A stretch of DNA of 5,225 bases from NCBI GenBank assembly GCA_017881705.1, contig JADGQP010000108.1:1-5225 (forward strand), in the 5' to 3' direction. The translations under genes and the position numbers were made by a program. Each line of letters starts with the position of its first letter. Positions within the stretch are counted from its first letter, which is position 1. The stretch comes from Christensenellaceae bacterium. GTDB lineage: Bacteria; Bacillota; Clostridia; Christensenellales; Aristaeellaceae. This document shows, one piece after another, positions 5,204 through 5,225 of the stretch. Under the pieces are notes generated by a model. That model ran no database searches. It worked only from the letters and a program-made list of their open reading frames with translations, and was not told where the DNA came from.

Positions 5204-5225
5204 GTTCTATAGTGCTTCACAGAGC

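Overview
The window looks like a piece of a GC-rich Firmicutes chromosome, most likely a gut-type Clostridia relative. The evidence is strong AGGAGG-like ribosome binding sites (AGGGAGG, AGGGAGAGG, AGGGGGCGG), a TTG start, an FtsX-type ABC permease next to a hairpin-less adaptor protein, and a clostridial-style 6-phosphofructokinase. The taxon is an inference from style, not from a marker gene. No RNA gene, CRISPR array, insertion sequence or phage gene is visible.

Left part (1-2557, + strand) is the 3' end of an export operon. It holds the C-terminal part of an FtsX/MacB-type ABC permease, cut by the window edge. Next, 17 bp downstream, is a secreted or surface-anchored membrane-fusion (HlyD/YknX-like) adaptor of 462 residues. 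A TetR-family regulator follows 16 bp later. The ATPase is presumably upstream, outside the window. The adaptor gene carries an exact-length tandem duplication: two 324-bp units, 94% identical, bounded by a 9-bp repeat. This adds a third lipoyl-like (barrel-sandwich) module and is the most unusual structure here.

Middle part (2558-3846, + strand) is a monocistronic ATP-type 6-phosphofructokinase gene. It has a near-consensus sigma-A promoter (TTGATA-N17-TATACT), a leader of about 90 nt, a strong RBS and a rho-independent terminator. The enzyme keeps the ATP-type signature. It differs from E. coli PfkA at a fructose-6-phosphate-binding histidine (now Tyr) and at two allosteric-site residues, and it has about 25 extra residues close to the active site.

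Right part (3847-5225) is a convergent, minus-strand aldo/keto reductase of the YghZ (L-glyceraldehyde-3-phosphate/methylglyoxal reductase) type, with its own hairpin terminator. Its promoter region contains two perfect 11-bp palindromes, TGATACTATCA and TGAAACTTTCA. Their centres are 24 bp apart and they lie over the proposed -10 and -35 boxes, as a repressor operator pair would. A strong GC-rich hairpin of unknown role lies at the right edge.

Functionally, the operon is a regulated efflux or envelope-export unit. The other two genes are sugar-phosphate metabolism: glycolytic commitment, and a reductase that can clear toxic triose-derived aldehydes. No entirely new multi-gene system is evident. 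The duplicated adaptor and the twin-palindrome operator are the parts worth following up.
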